Both the position numbers and the translations under genes were made by a program. From NCBI GenBank assembly GCA_946481095.1, contig CAMLML010000126.1, positions 1 to 6,919 of the forward strand: 6,919 nucleotides of DNA, in the 5' to 3' direction. This document shows, in pieces, positions 6,886-6,919 of this stretch. The stretch is from an uncultured Cellvibrio sp. (GTDB lineage Bacteria; Pseudomonadota; Gammaproteobacteria; Pseudomonadales; Cellvibrionaceae). The notes beneath the pieces were generated by a model. The model saw only the letters and a list, made by a program, of their open reading frames with translations, was not told where the DNA came from and ran no database searches. Position 1 is the first letter of the stretch. Each line of letters begins with the position of its first letter.

Positions 6886-6919
6886 CTCACCAAGGGGGCC
6901 TTGAAAAAGGGTTTGCGAG

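Overview
The window looks like chromosomal housekeeping DNA from a gammaproteobacterium of the Cellvibrio/Saccharophagus–Pseudomonas side of the class. The main grounds are the short class I IlvC (338 aa), a divergent IlvY-type LysR regulator, and a PssA with the pseudomonad-like acidic N-terminal extension followed by HRGVYLLPNLFTT. Base composition is moderate to AT-rich, and Cellvibrio is my best genus guess from memory; no marker RNA is present to confirm it. I see no phage genes, insertion sequence, CRISPR array, tRNA or rRNA inside the window.

Left part (1-2540). The 3' end of a DUF72/YecE-family gene enters from the left. It converges on an exported cysteine-rich WG-repeat protein (293-1090, minus). 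Across a short divergent spacer is a probable two-gene plus-strand unit: a TMEM175-family (DUF1211) cation channel homologue (1174-1743) and a membrane fatty-acid hydroxylase/sterol-desaturase family enzyme (1791-2540) with the full histidine clusters.

Middle (2541-3811). A 263-bp non-coding gap with one good sigma70-like promoter candidate leads into a TauE/SafE-family permease (2804-3811).

Right part (3843-6919). The branched-chain amino acid module has ilvY (minus) and ilvC (plus) diverging from a 121-bp control region. That region holds a perfect TTGCA-N5-TGCAA palindrome, the kind of site LysR-type regulators use. ilvC ends in a clear intrinsic terminator, followed by pssA (phosphatidylserine synthase) from its own apparent promoter. 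The last ~90 bp carry an A-tract-rich stretch and a near-consensus promoter with a GC-rich discriminator, as expected at the head of a stable RNA (rRNA or tRNA) operon lying just outside the window.

How the genes work together: IlvY is expected to sense the substrate of IlvC and switch ilvC on for valine, isoleucine and leucine synthesis. PssA starts phosphatidylethanolamine synthesis. The TMEM175 homologue, hydroxylase and TauE permease are membrane proteins without an evident shared pathway. I do not see a convincing undescribed multi-gene system. The least explained items are the WG-repeat protein and the channel–hydroxylase pair.
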